DNA of 64,000 nt, taken from positions 1 through 64,000 of the forward strand of contig CAYYFQ010000004.1 of assembly GCA_964471475.1 (NCBI GenBank). Reading direction: 5' to 3'. The notes below the pieces were generated by a model. The model was given only the letters and a program-made list of their open reading frames with translations, made no database searches and was not told the origin of the DNA. The position numbers and the translations under genes are program-made. Shown one piece after another: positions 26,053 through 35,313 of the stretch. The DNA is from JAJNBD01 sp964471475. Its GTDB lineage: Bacteria; Pseudomonadota; Gammaproteobacteria; CAISUE01. Within the stretch, counting starts at the first letter, position 1. Each line of letters opens with the position of its first letter.

Positions 26053-26609
26053 CAACAAGCTTTTTACACAAAGCAATATTTAAATTTATTTTTTTTGCGG
26101 TAGTGTCTATTGTCTTTAAGGTCATACCACATGCCCCAAATTTTAGTCCTCAGCTGGTTTGCTTTTTATATCTAGGCACAATTTTTCCTAAACAAATTTC
26201 ATTTGTTTTTATTATATCAATTGCTGTGTTATCAGATGTGGCGGCCGCATTAATTTTTGGATACGATATTTTTGGATCTTGCACGTTATTTACGTATTCT
26301 GCATTTGTTTTGATTGCCATCGGCGCTAATATACAGAAATTTTCTGTTACCAAATGGAGCTTTATCCCTGCCTCTTTTTTATCGGGTCTTGGTTTCTGGC
26401 TTTGGACTAATTTTGGTGTTTGGCTATCAAGCGGCTTGTATGAGCATACTTTTTTCGGTTTAACACGATGTTACTTGTTAGCTTGGCCATTTCTGAGTAA
26501 TACATTGATATCGGCCATTGTTTGGGGGAGCGTTTTCTTTATGCTGAATAAGTATCGGTTCTGGAGTGAGAGAAAAATATTGGAAAACACCGCAACAGTT
26601 ATTAATTGA
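26031..26609 (+). CDS. Small membrane protein, S-component-like (DUF6580 type)
   Basis: 192 aa with about six hydrophobic segments and no soluble domain. TNFGVWLSSGLYEHTFFGL and CYLLAWPFLSNTL are typical of a family I recall as DUF6580, with the size and topology of ECF-transporter substrate-binding components. It overlaps the cobalamin adenosyltransferase gene by 22 bp and has AGAAGGAAG as its ribosome site. By position it may import cobalamin or a corrinoid, as BtuM-type solitary S-components do in Gram-negatives; Cys84 in FGSCTLFTYS lies where BtuM has its cobalt-binding Cys80, but I cannot align them here. The transport role is inference. Confidence 0.6.
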   Translation: MESQDNLTTSFLHKAIFKFIFFAVVSIVFKVIPHAPNFSPQLVCFLYLGTIFPKQISFVFIISIAVLSDVAAALIFGYDIFGSCTLFTYSAFVLIAIGANIQKFSVTKWSFIPASFLSGLGFWLWTNFGVWLSSGLYEHTFFGLTRCYLLAWPFLSNTLISAIVWGSVFFMLNKYRFWSERKILENTATVIN

Positions 26610-26673
26610 TCAATGAGCTAATTACCATGACAGCCCTCACTAACAAAGTCATAAAAATCTTCCTTAAGGCTCA

Positions 26674-27507
26674 ATGATGAGTTATGCAGAGCGTTTAGGG
26701 TATTGCGAATCCATAAAATCATTGAATTATTCTACATTACACAATGTATTTCAATGGTTTATCGATTTAAATATTATTTATGAAACCGCATCAAATTTCC
26801 AAAAAAATATTTTAATTAAAAATGCTGAGCAAATGGTTGATGCACTTGCAGATGGTTTTGGTGGTCACTGTGTAGAGCATGCGGTGTTGCTAACCACTAT
26901 TTTTTGTGAAATGGGATTTGCGGCAAAATTGATCAATGCAGATTACCATGATTATCGAAAAAACGTTCACATTACAATGGCGAAACCTCTCACTTTAGTG
27001 TCGTTGTCTAATGAGATCATTGTATGTGATTCCTATTATCGTCGTCTTTTATTGCCGGTACCTAAAAATGGGAAGCTAACTTATCATGGTCATTGCATTA
27101 AAAGAATTAATTCTAAATGCTTCGCGATTCAGGCCATTAAGGATGGTAAAATTGTCAACGAAGATATGGCATCAGAAAATTACACTATTGAAACAAGACA
27201 AAAGCAATTTGATGATCGGTATGCAGCTTTTTTCCCATTTGGCGTGACCGCGCCCTATTATCAACTGCTTCACCCGATAAGAAAAGCACTGTATTATGTT
27301 CCTCAAAAAGATAAGTTACTTGTTATCCACAATAATAACTCTTATTATATTGATGATAGTGATGTAGATAAATGTGAATGGATCCCTGAAAATATTCGGC
27401 TATGGATCCCAAAGATGCTTTGTCGTAATCGAAATGAGAGGAATGAATCTATTGCTTTCCTTCGTACTGGAATATATCAACCAAATTATAAATGTCCTGA
27501 TACTTAG
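26674..27507 (+). CDS. Arylamine N-acetyltransferase-like cysteine acyltransferase
   Basis: 277 aa. A Cys-His-Asp triad can be placed at C66 (GFGGHCVEHAVLLTTIF), H99 (KNVHITMAK) and D119 (IVCDSYYR). Order, spacing and surrounding sequence match the arylamine N-acetyltransferase/transglutaminase-like fold (RGGxCFExN, then H and D). Members in biosynthetic clusters, such as the amide synthase RifF, form amide bonds with acyl thioesters. It could therefore acylate an amine of the pathway product or release a carrier-bound chain. AAGG is placed 4-7 bases before the start. The second half is poorly conserved to my knowledge. Confidence 0.6.
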   Translation: MMSYAERLGYCESIKSLNYSTLHNVFQWFIDLNIIYETASNFQKNILIKNAEQMVDALADGFGGHCVEHAVLLTTIFCEMGFAAKLINADYHDYRKNVHITMAKPLTLVSLSNEIIVCDSYYRRLLLPVPKNGKLTYHGHCIKRINSKCFAIQAIKDGKIVNEDMASENYTIETRQKQFDDRYAAFFPFGVTAPYYQLLHPIRKALYYVPQKDKLLVIHNNNSYYIDDSDVDKCEWIPENIRLWIPKMLCRNRNERNESIAFLRTGIYQPNYKCPDT

Positions 27508-27520
27508 AAAAGGATCTTAA

Positions 27521-28939
27521 ATGTACCAGTTATACGATCTCCTTGTTTATCAAGAAAAAATTCGTCCTAATGCTCCGTTTTTAATGCTGAGTGAAAAAAT
27601 TGTTTCTTATGGCGAAATTTTTCTACAGACAGAAGCGCTAAAGAAAACGTTAGTTAATTTGGGCTTACATGTTGGTGAAAGGGTTGCAATTAGTTGTGAA
27701 CATTTACAAGATTATATTGTGGCTCTTTTCGCTTGTTGGGCAAGCAATACTACGGCAGTACCTGTTGAAGCAAAATTAAATGCAAGCGCACAGAATCAAA
27801 TGCTTGATATCTCAAAAGTTCACTGGATCCTCTCTTCAGAAAAATGTAGCGCGGGATCTATTCATGCCAAGCGTGTACGGCCATATGAATATACAGAAGC
27901 ACTTTCAGAAGGTGTTATTCCAGCGCAGTTTCTTTTTACATCGGGAAGTACTGGAGCTCCAAAAGCAGTTATGCTAAGCCATCAAACGCTTCTTTGTGCA
28001 GCAATAGAAAGTGTAGACAGTATTAGATTGACTCCTGAGGACATTCAACTTACCACTGTGCCTTTTTGGCATGCTTATGGGCAAAATCGTGGTTTACTCA
28101 GCACGGTTTATTCTGGTGCCAGTATCGTTCCTATCTTTGAAGATGATATCAAAGCCAAGCTGTTCGCACTTAAAAATATAGATCCTACCATACTTATTTC
28201 AATGCCTAGTTTTTATGGTTTGCTATCTGGAATCAAGCCTATATTGGGTCAACGGCTACGTCTTGCAATTTCAGGAGCTGCTCCATTAGCACCCGCAATA
28301 AGAAAACGGTTTGAGCAAATTTATAATGTCCCATTGATGACAAGTTATGGTCTTACAGAGTGTCAGGTAATAGCATGCATGCGACTCGATATTGAGCGCC
28401 CTTTGGGGGCTGTTGGCTACCCAATTCGTGGGGTGCATTTACGTTTAATTGGGGAAGATGGGAAAGAAGTAAACTCGGGACAACAAGGGCGGGTACTTGT
28501 TAAAGGCCATAATGTAATGATGGGTTATTTTGAGCGAGATAACGAAAAAGTTATTATGGATGGATGGTTTGATACACAAGATATTGGAAAAATTGATGAA
28601 ACAGGAGCGTTGCATCTTGTTGGGCGTGAATCAACATTTATTAAGCGATCAGGAATAAAAGTTTACCCAATAGAAATCCAAAATTTTTTAATTAACCATC
28701 CAAACATTATTGATGCGACTGTAACGAGGTATATTAATTCTATAGGTAGTGAGGAGCTTATGGTGCAGGTGGTGTTACAAGCGGAATCAACACTTGACGA
28801 GAGTGACCTATTAAAATATTGCGAAGACAATTTACCCCCTTATAAAGTTCCATTGAAGTATAAAATTGTTCCAAAAATCAGTCAGCTTGCCTCAGGGAAA
28901 CCAGATGTTTCTAAAATTATTACAGAACAAGAAATATGA
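27521..28939 (+). CDS. Free-standing AMP-dependent acyl/aminoacyl ligase
   Basis: 472 aa ANL-superfamily adenylation enzyme without carrier domain. The P-loop TSGSTGAPK is at 140-148, SYGLTECQV is the A5 motif, DGWFDTQDIGKI the A7 motif (ATP ribose), GRESTFIKRSGIKVYPIEI the A8 hinge, and SGKPDVSK near the end carries the catalytic A10 lysine. It probably activates a carboxylic acid as the adenylate and transfers it to the discrete ACP at 53670 or to CoA. The next gene overlaps by 4 bp. It is short for an NRPS adenylation domain (about 520) and closer to acyl-CoA synthetases. Confidence 0.8.
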   Translation: MYQLYDLLVYQEKIRPNAPFLMLSEKIVSYGEIFLQTEALKKTLVNLGLHVGERVAISCEHLQDYIVALFACWASNTTAVPVEAKLNASAQNQMLDISKVHWILSSEKCSAGSIHAKRVRPYEYTEALSEGVIPAQFLFTSGSTGAPKAVMLSHQTLLCAAIESVDSIRLTPEDIQLTTVPFWHAYGQNRGLLSTVYSGASIVPIFEDDIKAKLFALKNIDPTILISMPSFYGLLSGIKPILGQRLRLAISGAAPLAPAIRKRFEQIYNVPLMTSYGLTECQVIACMRLDIERPLGAVGYPIRGVHLRLIGEDGKEVNSGQQGRVLVKGHNVMMGYFERDNEKVIMDGWFDTQDIGKIDETGALHLVGRESTFIKRSGIKVYPIEIQNFLINHPNIIDATVTRYINSIGSEELMVQVVLQAESTLDESDLLKYCEDNLPPYKVPLKYKIVPKISQLASGKPDVSKIITEQEI

Positions 28940-30087
28940 AAAATCCACGTGTTGCAATAATTGGAGCTGGTCCCTATGGATTATCATATGCAGCTTATTG
29001 CCAAGCGCTAGGTATTGAATACATATTATTTGGAGTATGGATGGATCTGTGGGTATCTAAGATTTCTCCAGACTCTATTTTGCGGTCACATATTGCACTT
29101 AGTTGTCCTGCAAGCCCCGCCGGGCAAAGTATTATCAATGATTGGAGTAATGAAAACATTGCTATGAAGAACGGCGACGGTAGTAATAATAGGTTTAGTA
29201 CTCAACAGTTTTTGTCCTTTATGCGGTATTTTACTAAATTAAATAAAATTAATGAAGCAAAAGGATTGATCTCTTCGATTAATAAACAAGCAGGTCGGTT
29301 TTTAATTACGACAAATGCAGGCATGGAGCAAGAATTCACTGATGTTGTGATTGCCACAGGGCTGACTGGAATGCGAAATTATATAGATGCAGATTTAAAT
29401 GTGCAGTCAGATTATCTTATTTACTCTGATGAAATATCTAAAATGACCTCGCTAGAAAAAGAACACGTCATTATTATCGGCAGTGGGCAAAGCGCAGCTG
29501 AGTCGGCGGTGATCGCTTTAAAGCAAGGCGCTCACCAGATAACATTTATTAACAGAGGATTGGAACAAAAATATGCTGCTGTACATACAGCAAATTCGGC
29601 GGAAAAACGGCGAGATCTTTTTGAGCTTCAGTATGTTTTGCCACTTCTTGATGACGATAAGCGATATTCGAAAATGCAAGGGCTTTTGCCGCCGTCCATG
29701 GAGCCAGAATATGAAGCTCTTTTTACGGGCAATCCTAAAATAAATTGGTACTTTGATTTTAATATTTCTATGATTACTCGAAAAGCTGAAAAAATTTGTG
29801 TTGTATCGGATCAGGCGACTGTTGCAGGAGATGTGATTATTGCTTGCACTGGGTTCAAAATGCATTCGAAAAAACTTCCCTTTTCGCTTATGTTAGATTG
29901 TCCTCTTGATGTAAATAATAAAGGGCTCCCAATTATAGATAAAAAAGGTAGAACTTCTGTAGCTGGTTTTTATGTGACTGGTGGCTTATCTTTTTTGCGA
30001 TATGGTCCCCAAGCAAATTTTATTTTTGGAACAGAAGTCATAACAAAGGCATTGATAGCGGATTTAATAATCCGTCACGATTTATAA
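28936..30087 (+). CDS. FAD/NAD(P)-dependent monooxygenase-like protein
   Basis: 383 aa. GAGPYGLSYAAY (residues 10-21) is the FAD Rossmann motif and IIGSGQSAAESAV (about 178-190) the NAD(P) motif, the two-nucleotide plan of class B flavin monooxygenases and L-lysine/ornithine N-hydroxylases. CPASPAGQSI and ATGLTG are also of that group. It could N-hydroxylate an amine, or oxidise a thiazoline or pyrroline ring of the product. It starts within the stop of the AMP ligase (ATGA) and is followed by genes on the other strand. Confidence 0.7.
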   Translation: MKNPRVAIIGAGPYGLSYAAYCQALGIEYILFGVWMDLWVSKISPDSILRSHIALSCPASPAGQSIINDWSNENIAMKNGDGSNNRFSTQQFLSFMRYFTKLNKINEAKGLISSINKQAGRFLITTNAGMEQEFTDVVIATGLTGMRNYIDADLNVQSDYLIYSDEISKMTSLEKEHVIIIGSGQSAAESAVIALKQGAHQITFINRGLEQKYAAVHTANSAEKRRDLFELQYVLPLLDDDKRYSKMQGLLPPSMEPEYEALFTGNPKINWYFDFNISMITRKAEKICVVSDQATVAGDVIIACTGFKMHSKKLPFSLMLDCPLDVNNKGLPIIDKKGRTSVAGFYVTGGLSFLRYGPQANFIFGTEVITKALIADLIIRHDL

Positions 30088-30099
30088 ATTTGGGTTTTT

Positions 30100-30846
30100 C
30101 TATGCATTGATGCCTCCATCAACCAAAAGAGAAGTACCCGTGATAAAGGAGGCATCTAGAGTACAAAGCCAGATAATAGCGTTGGCAACTTCCTCCGGAG
30201 TACCGAGTCGACCCAGTGGAATGTGTTTGTTAATTGCACCAATAGAATCCAACAAGTTATTGTCAATCATATTAGTGTCAATAAAGGCAGGACATACTGC
30301 ATTGATTCTAATTCCTCGCGGAGCATATTCTCTTGCAGCTGCCCGCGTTAAACCAATCATTGCATGCTTGCTTGCTGTATACAAGGCGCTAATTTTTCCG
30401 GCTTTGATGCCCGCGATAGAAGATATATTGACAATTGCTTTATCTGGGGAATTATTTTTTAACATTAAATTTAATTCATGTTTCATGCATAAAAAACACG
30501 AAAACAGATTAATATCCATTATATTGTGCCACTCATTCGTATTAAACTCATGCAGACGCTTTGTTTTAGGCCCTGTGATTCCTGCATTGTTGATTGCAAT
30601 ATCTAATCGCCCAAATTTTGATTGAATATATTTAAAAAATTGCAATATTTCTTTTTCTTTAGCGACATCGATTTGATAAAAATCAACAATGTAACCTTGA
30701 TTACGCAGCAAATTTTCTAAGGCAGCGCCTTTTGTGTTATTTCTTCCACAAAATATGACTTCAGCTTGATGAGCTGCAAGTTTTTTTACGCAGGCTTCTC
30801 CAATGCCAGTAGTACCACCTATAACTAACGCGATTTTATTTTGCAT
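30100..30846 (-). CDS. Short-chain dehydrogenase/reductase
   Basis: 248 aa classical SDR, FabG-like. The nucleotide motif is GGTTGIG at 10-16, NNAG at 86-89, the catalytic Ser is in NISSIAG (about 142) and Tyr156/Lys160 in YTASK, followed by PRGIRINAVCPAF. It is an NAD(P)H-dependent alcohol/ketone oxidoreductase of the island; the substrate is unknown. It is the last gene of a minus-strand operon that starts with the crotonase at 35017. Confidence 0.88.
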   Translation of the reverse strand: MQNKIALVIGGTTGIGEACVKKLAAHQAEVIFCGRNNTKGAALENLLRNQGYIVDFYQIDVAKEKEILQFFKYIQSKFGRLDIAINNAGITGPKTKRLHEFNTNEWHNIMDINLFSCFLCMKHELNLMLKNNSPDKAIVNISSIAGIKAGKISALYTASKHAMIGLTRAAAREYAPRGIRINAVCPAFIDTNMIDNNLLDSIGAINKHIPLGRLGTPEEVANAIIWLCTLDASFITGTSLLVDGGINA

Positions 30847-30896
30847 ATAATTTCTATTGATTCCAACAAAGTTGAAGTGTTTTTTTTAGAAGGTTG

Positions 30897-31688
30897 CTAG
30901 ATATTGCCATCAAGGATGTCTTCTTTTATAAAATCAGTAATGCCCAAGAAAAACACCTTGTCAAAAAGTTCGGCTCGCGTTAAACAATTAAACTTATTTT
31001 TTAATGCTTGCACATAAGATTCTATTGTTTTTGGTGAAACATTAAGTTGTTGACTTATTTCAACAGCGGCACGGCCTCTTATTACTAAACTAAGTACTTT
31101 CATTTCTTTTTCTGTAAGAATAATATTGCCAAATCTAAATTTCTTTATTCGTAAATTCGTGTCAATTTTGTTTTCGTTTTTATCATGGAGATTTTTTATT
31201 TCTGCTATGTATAAACGATTTTCTTTCTTATCCGCAGTTTTTATTAATTCTTGTGCTTGATCTTTAAAATATAATGAAAATTTCCTCAATATTTCTTGCT
31301 GGTTCAGATAAAAATCTAATGTTTTTATACTTTCACCTATTGATGCAAATCCGAATACATCATAATAGTCCTCAAATTCTTCAACTAAGTCTAATTTATT
31401 ATCCATATTGAAGAACTGTTTGGCCTCAAGGTTGGCTTTATTAAGTTCTGTATTTAATGTCCAAAAATGAAACCCATTGCTTAATCTATCGTTACTATTT
31501 TTGTGGTATTGTTTATCCCAAAAATGTTTATGCCAACTTGCATTACTTGGCAAGCAAATATGTGCTCCATCTTTATAAAAGCGTGCAAATATAAAATAAG
31601 AAATTTCTGAGTGCTGAAAAAGAGGGCGGCATATTTCTTTTATTAATGCTTCCGATTCAAGCGATATATGATTAGGTGGTAATTTCAT
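30897..31688 (-). CDS. LuxR-family transcriptional regulator
   Basis: 263 aa. The C-terminal HTH of the LuxR/FixJ type is at about 191-250 (LTEKEMKVLSLVIRGRAAVE, then SPKTIESYVQALKNK). The N-terminal 160 residues have the general pattern of the autoinducer-binding fold but lack a recognisable acyl-homoserine-lactone pocket signature, as in orphan LuxR proteins of Legionella relatives. It lies inside the minus-strand operon with 1 bp between it and the MFS gene before it, so it probably controls the island and is autoregulated through its operon promoter. Confidence 0.82.
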   Translation of the reverse strand: MKLPPNHISLESEALIKEICRPLFQHSEISYFIFARFYKDGAHICLPSNASWHKHFWDKQYHKNSNDRLSNGFHFWTLNTELNKANLEAKQFFNMDNKLDLVEEFEDYYDVFGFASIGESIKTLDFYLNQQEILRKFSLYFKDQAQELIKTADKKENRLYIAEIKNLHDKNENKIDTNLRIKKFRFGNIILTEKEMKVLSLVIRGRAAVEISQQLNVSPKTIESYVQALKNKFNCLTRAELFDKVFFLGITDFIKEDILDGNI

Positions 31689-31689
31689 T

Positions 31690-32952
31690 TTATTTTCCGC
31701 CTCTGCCTATTTTTAATAAATTAAGAGAGATTAAAGAAATAACTGCTGCTATTGTAATATAATATGCTGGCGCCATGTTGTTATGAAAATAATGCAATAA
31801 ATTCATATTGATCATTGGAGCTGTGCCTCCAAAAATCACTAAGCAAAGATTGTATGGAATAGCAATCCTTAAACATCGAAACGCAAAAGGGCTTATTTCT
31901 ACCAAAATAGCAGGATATGCTGCTAAAAGAGGAGCTAGTAAAAAACCAAATAATACTTGAGCAACGACAGCGTATATTAATTTGTGGTATAAAAATAAAT
32001 GGTAAGTCGGAATAATCAAAAATATTATACCGATTAGTGCCGCGTATAAAATTTTATTTTTCTCTATTTGATCAGATAAATAACCAAACAAAGGTATTAA
32101 AATAACCAAAGTCGTCGTGCCAGCACCTGACACACATAGGGCTTCTGTTGAGCCATATCCTAAATAGTTTAGATAAGTAGTGCTAAAAACATTAAATGAG
32201 TAGTATGCAATGGCTACGCAAATTAATAGGCCAAATAATTTTGTCATTTGCCAAAAATCATTTTCAAAAAAATGTATTCGGTTTATTTTTTTCTTTACGT
32301 TTTGTAGGTATTCAAGAAAAATTTCTGGCTCTGTTAATTTTTTTCTGAGATAAAAACAAAATAATGTTAGCGCTGCAGAAATCAAAAAAGGTATACGCCA
32401 TGCATACTGTGCAATTTGCTTTTGTGAAAAATAAAATTGAATAAACAGAGCGACAAAAAAACCGAGCAAGACACCAAGAGTCGTCGTCATGTTAGCAATA
32501 CTCGTATAAAAGCCTCGGTGTTCTGGAGGACTTTTTTCAAAAAGGTAGCAGATCATTACTGGGAACTCCCCGCCAACAGATAGCCCTTGTAACAATCGAC
32601 AGGCCAGCAATAAAAAAGTAGAGAAGAAAATAAATTGTTGGCTAGTGGGTAATAATGCAATACAAAAACTAGGGACTGTCATAAAAAAAACTGAGGATAG
32701 CAGACTTTTCTTACGTCCAAATTTATCTGCAAAATAACCTAAGACTATTCCTCCAATCAATCGAGTTAAAAATCCGATTGCAAAAACAGAAAATACGGCT
32801 GTTAGGCTAGAAGAATAATTTTTATCTGAAAAAAATAATTTACCAATGACAAAAGAAAAGTTGCCATAAATTGCGAAGTCAAACCACTCAAAAATATTTC
32901 CAAGGCTTGCTAAAATGATGCTACGTTTGTCCACTTTACTTATTATATTCAT
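31690..32952 (-). CDS. MFS transporter, metabolite:H+ symporter (ProP-like)
   Basis: 420 aa with about 12 hydrophobic segments. ASLGNIFEWFDFAIYG at the N-terminus and GYFADKFGRKKSLL are signatures of the MHS/ProP subfamily, which imports organic acids, betaines and similar solutes with protons. It may bring in a precursor for the pathway (an amino acid or acid) rather than export the product. Cotranscribed with the LuxR gene (1-bp gap) and the Bcr/CflA-type MFS upstream. Confidence 0.85.
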   Translation of the reverse strand: MNIISKVDKRSIILASLGNIFEWFDFAIYGNFSFVIGKLFFSDKNYSSSLTAVFSVFAIGFLTRLIGGIVLGYFADKFGRKKSLLSSVFFMTVPSFCIALLPTSQQFIFFSTFLLLACRLLQGLSVGGEFPVMICYLFEKSPPEHRGFYTSIANMTTTLGVLLGFFVALFIQFYFSQKQIAQYAWRIPFLISAALTLFCFYLRKKLTEPEIFLEYLQNVKKKINRIHFFENDFWQMTKLFGLLICVAIAYYSFNVFSTTYLNYLGYGSTEALCVSGAGTTTLVILIPLFGYLSDQIEKNKILYAALIGIIFLIIPTYHLFLYHKLIYAVVAQVLFGFLLAPLLAAYPAILVEISPFAFRCLRIAIPYNLCLVIFGGTAPMINMNLLHYFHNNMAPAYYITIAAVISLISLNLLKIGRGGK

Positions 32953-32979
32953 GATTGTCTTGGTAACACACGTTTTTAT

Positions 32980-34170
32980 TCATTCATCTTGTTTTTTATG
33001 GCTTACCAACAAGTTATAAACCCACAGCATTCCCACTCCAATGACAATATAGGTCGCTGGTAATAATATTGTCCTCACATGAAAAAAACCAAGGCATAAG
33101 ACAGTTAGTGTCGCTAATCCAAGATTAATAAAACTCATTACTGCGGCACCGTGTGCTTTGTCTATAGTGCGGCTCATTGCAATGCTTGAAGCATTTGCAA
33201 TGATAAAAGAGATGCCAAAGTATATTAATGTTGCGGGAAGGAATAAAGAAAAAATAACAGGTAAATGAAGAAGCATTGTTATACACATGCAGATCGCTCC
33301 TATGCACATTACCAAAATGCCTTTCTGAATAGTACGTTGTAGAGGAATATTCTCTGCTGATTTAGCCGACAATATTCCTCCCAATGCCATGCCAATCGAG
33401 GGTAAAATATTAGCTAATCCATATTCTGCGCTTTTCATGCCAAAAATATTAATCGCCAAAAATGGGGCGAGTGCAGCAAATACATAAACGACACTCGTTC
33501 CTGTCCCCATCAACATGCCACCCATCACTAATGTAGTATTTTTAAGTTGTTTGCTGTACTCAACAAACATTTGTCTGAATTTTAAGGCATGAATGTCTAC
33601 GCTAGTTTTTGTTTCAGGTAGGCCAAAAGAAAAAATTAATAAAATCAAACCATAGATTGCACCCGCATAGAAACAGCTAATCCAACCGTAATGTGCTGTG
33701 AGAATTCCGCCTAGTGTCATAGCTAATCCAGGTGTTATTGCAAAAGATAATGTTAAATAAGATAATTTTTTGCTAGCTATTTTAGGGGTATAACATTCAT
33801 GAACCAGTGTAAATGCCAGTTTGAATCCAGCTCCAGCGCCTAATCCGAGCAAGAGTCGCCCAGCTACTAATAGCCAATATTCATGAATTACTCCAGATAA
33901 GACGCATAATAAACTACCAAAAAGTTGCATGCCAATTCCAGTGTATAGCGCAGGTTTTCTTCCGAAGCGATTTGCTAATGGACCATAGATTAATTGACCA
34001 AAAGCATAAGCTATTAAAAAAATAGTAATCGTTAATTCGGCAGTTCTTTCGGCAATATCAAAAAAAATTACAATATTTGGTAATGCTGGTGTAAACAATA
34101 CCGCATTTACAGAAGCAAATGAAATCATTAGCAGTAAAGTTAAAAAAGAAATTTCTTTTTGTGTTTGCAT
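32980..34170 (-). CDS. MFS exporter, Bcr/CflA (DHA1) type
   Basis: 396 aa with 12 predicted helices. PALPNIVIFFDI, FGQLIYGPLANRFGRKPAL (motif A) and GRLLLGLGAGAGFKLAFTL (motif C-like) place it in the DHA1 Bcr/CflA drug-exporter group. Likely exports the island product or gives self-resistance. It lies 26 bp after the crotonase stop and 27 bp before the next MFS gene on the same strand. Confidence 0.85.
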   Translation of the reverse strand: MQTQKEISFLTLLLMISFASVNAVLFTPALPNIVIFFDIAERTAELTITIFLIAYAFGQLIYGPLANRFGRKPALYTGIGMQLFGSLLCVLSGVIHEYWLLVAGRLLLGLGAGAGFKLAFTLVHECYTPKIASKKLSYLTLSFAITPGLAMTLGGILTAHYGWISCFYAGAIYGLILLIFSFGLPETKTSVDIHALKFRQMFVEYSKQLKNTTLVMGGMLMGTGTSVVYVFAALAPFLAINIFGMKSAEYGLANILPSIGMALGGILSAKSAENIPLQRTIQKGILVMCIGAICMCITMLLHLPVIFSLFLPATLIYFGISFIIANASSIAMSRTIDKAHGAAVMSFINLGLATLTVLCLGFFHVRTILLPATYIVIGVGMLWVYNLLVSHKKQDE

Positions 34171-34195
34171 AAATAACCTTGATAATTTTTAAAAT

Positions 34196-35017
34196 TTATT
34201 GGTCAGTAAAACAGGGCGATCGTTTTTCTTTATAAGAGGCTATCCCTTCTTGAAAGTCATTGCTGTGAAAACTCTCTAACATTTCTTTGTTGCCAACTTC
34301 AATAGCTTCCGCTAGAGAAACAAATTGGGAGTCCCATACTTGTCGCTTTATTATTCTCATTGAGCGCGGTGAAGAAAAATTAATGAGCTCAGCTGCGTAA
34401 TTTCTCGCATGCTGCATTAATTCATTTTGGGGGAATATTTGATTGACTAGGCCGATGCGTAAGGCTTCTTCAGCAGAAATTTTTCGTGCGGATAAAAGAA
34501 GATCTTGAGCGTGACCAACACCTACAAATCGCGGCAATATCCAATCAATGCCATGCTCTGCGGTTAAACCGCGCCGAGCAAAAGAGGTGGTAAAAATAGC
34601 GTTTGTTGCAGCGAATCGCAAATCACAACAAAGAGCGAACACCAAACCACTGCCTGCTGTTGGACCATTAATTACGGCAATAATAGGTTTGCCAATGGTT
34701 GGGAAATAAGTAAAAATCCCACTAAAATCAGAGCGTACAGAGCCACCAAGCTTTGTACTAGCAATGTCAATGTGACGTTTCCTTTTTGTGTTTTCAGATA
34801 CTTCACTTAGATTGTTATTATCTAAACCTCCACAAAACCCTGGTGGCGTCCCTGTAAAAATAATGACGCGAACAGACTTATCATGTGCAGCAGTTGACAT
34901 TGCGTCATAAATTTCTGTACCCATTAAAGGAGTCCATGCATTTAATCTTTCTGGACGATTCAATGTTATTGTAGCAATGCCATCGTTCACACGATATAGA
35001 ATTTGTTTGTAAGTCAC
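34196..35017 (-). CDS. Enoyl-CoA hydratase/isomerase (crotonase) family
   Basis: 273 aa. The oxyanion-hole sequences are FCGGLDNNNL (about 60-70) and GPTAGSGLVFALCCDLRFA (about 115-133); LTAEHGIDWILPRFVG and the C-terminal EGIASYKEKRSPCF complete the family pattern. The members hydrate, isomerise or decarboxylate acyl thioesters. The acyl-CoA substrate could come from the CoA transferase at 47015-48426. First gene of the minus-strand operon, facing the receiver-like gene across a 296-bp promoter region. Confidence 0.85.
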   Translation of the reverse strand: MTYKQILYRVNDGIATITLNRPERLNAWTPLMGTEIYDAMSTAAHDKSVRVIIFTGTPPGFCGGLDNNNLSEVSENTKRKRHIDIASTKLGGSVRSDFSGIFTYFPTIGKPIIAVINGPTAGSGLVFALCCDLRFAATNAIFTTSFARRGLTAEHGIDWILPRFVGVGHAQDLLLSARKISAEEALRIGLVNQIFPQNELMQHARNYAAELINFSSPRSMRIIKRQVWDSQFVSLAEAIEVGNKEMLESFHSNDFQEGIASYKEKRSPCFTDQ

Positions 35018-35313
35018 TTTACTTCTCGCAAATAAAACAATTTGAAATTACCAAGCGTTAATTCGTCGTTATGCATTATTGATCAAATAAATTGTATTAA
35101 TGCTTTATTTATGGAGACGTTTCTCATAGCTTAAAGCAAAAATAATAAGAAAACAACTTTATTTATTGATAATTCAAAAAACCCAGGAAATTCCCGGTGG
35201 TTTTTCATTCATCCAGCCATTAATATGGCTTATAAAAAAATTATTATCTTAAGCTCTGTGGGATGGCGCGCTTACTTTCAATCTTTGGGTAGCATCATAA
35301 TAAGGAGTTTACT
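35018..35313. promoter_or_regulatory. Divergent control region in the middle of the island
   Basis: 296 bp between the minus-strand operon and the plus-strand series. A hairpin with arms AAAAACC (35177-35183) and GGTTTTT (35199-35205) followed by further T residues looks like a terminator or leader attenuator on the plus strand. AAGGAG is 7 bases before ATG 35314. No cobalamin riboswitch B12 box was seen. The LuxR protein encoded at 30897 is a natural candidate to bind here. Confidence 0.4.
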
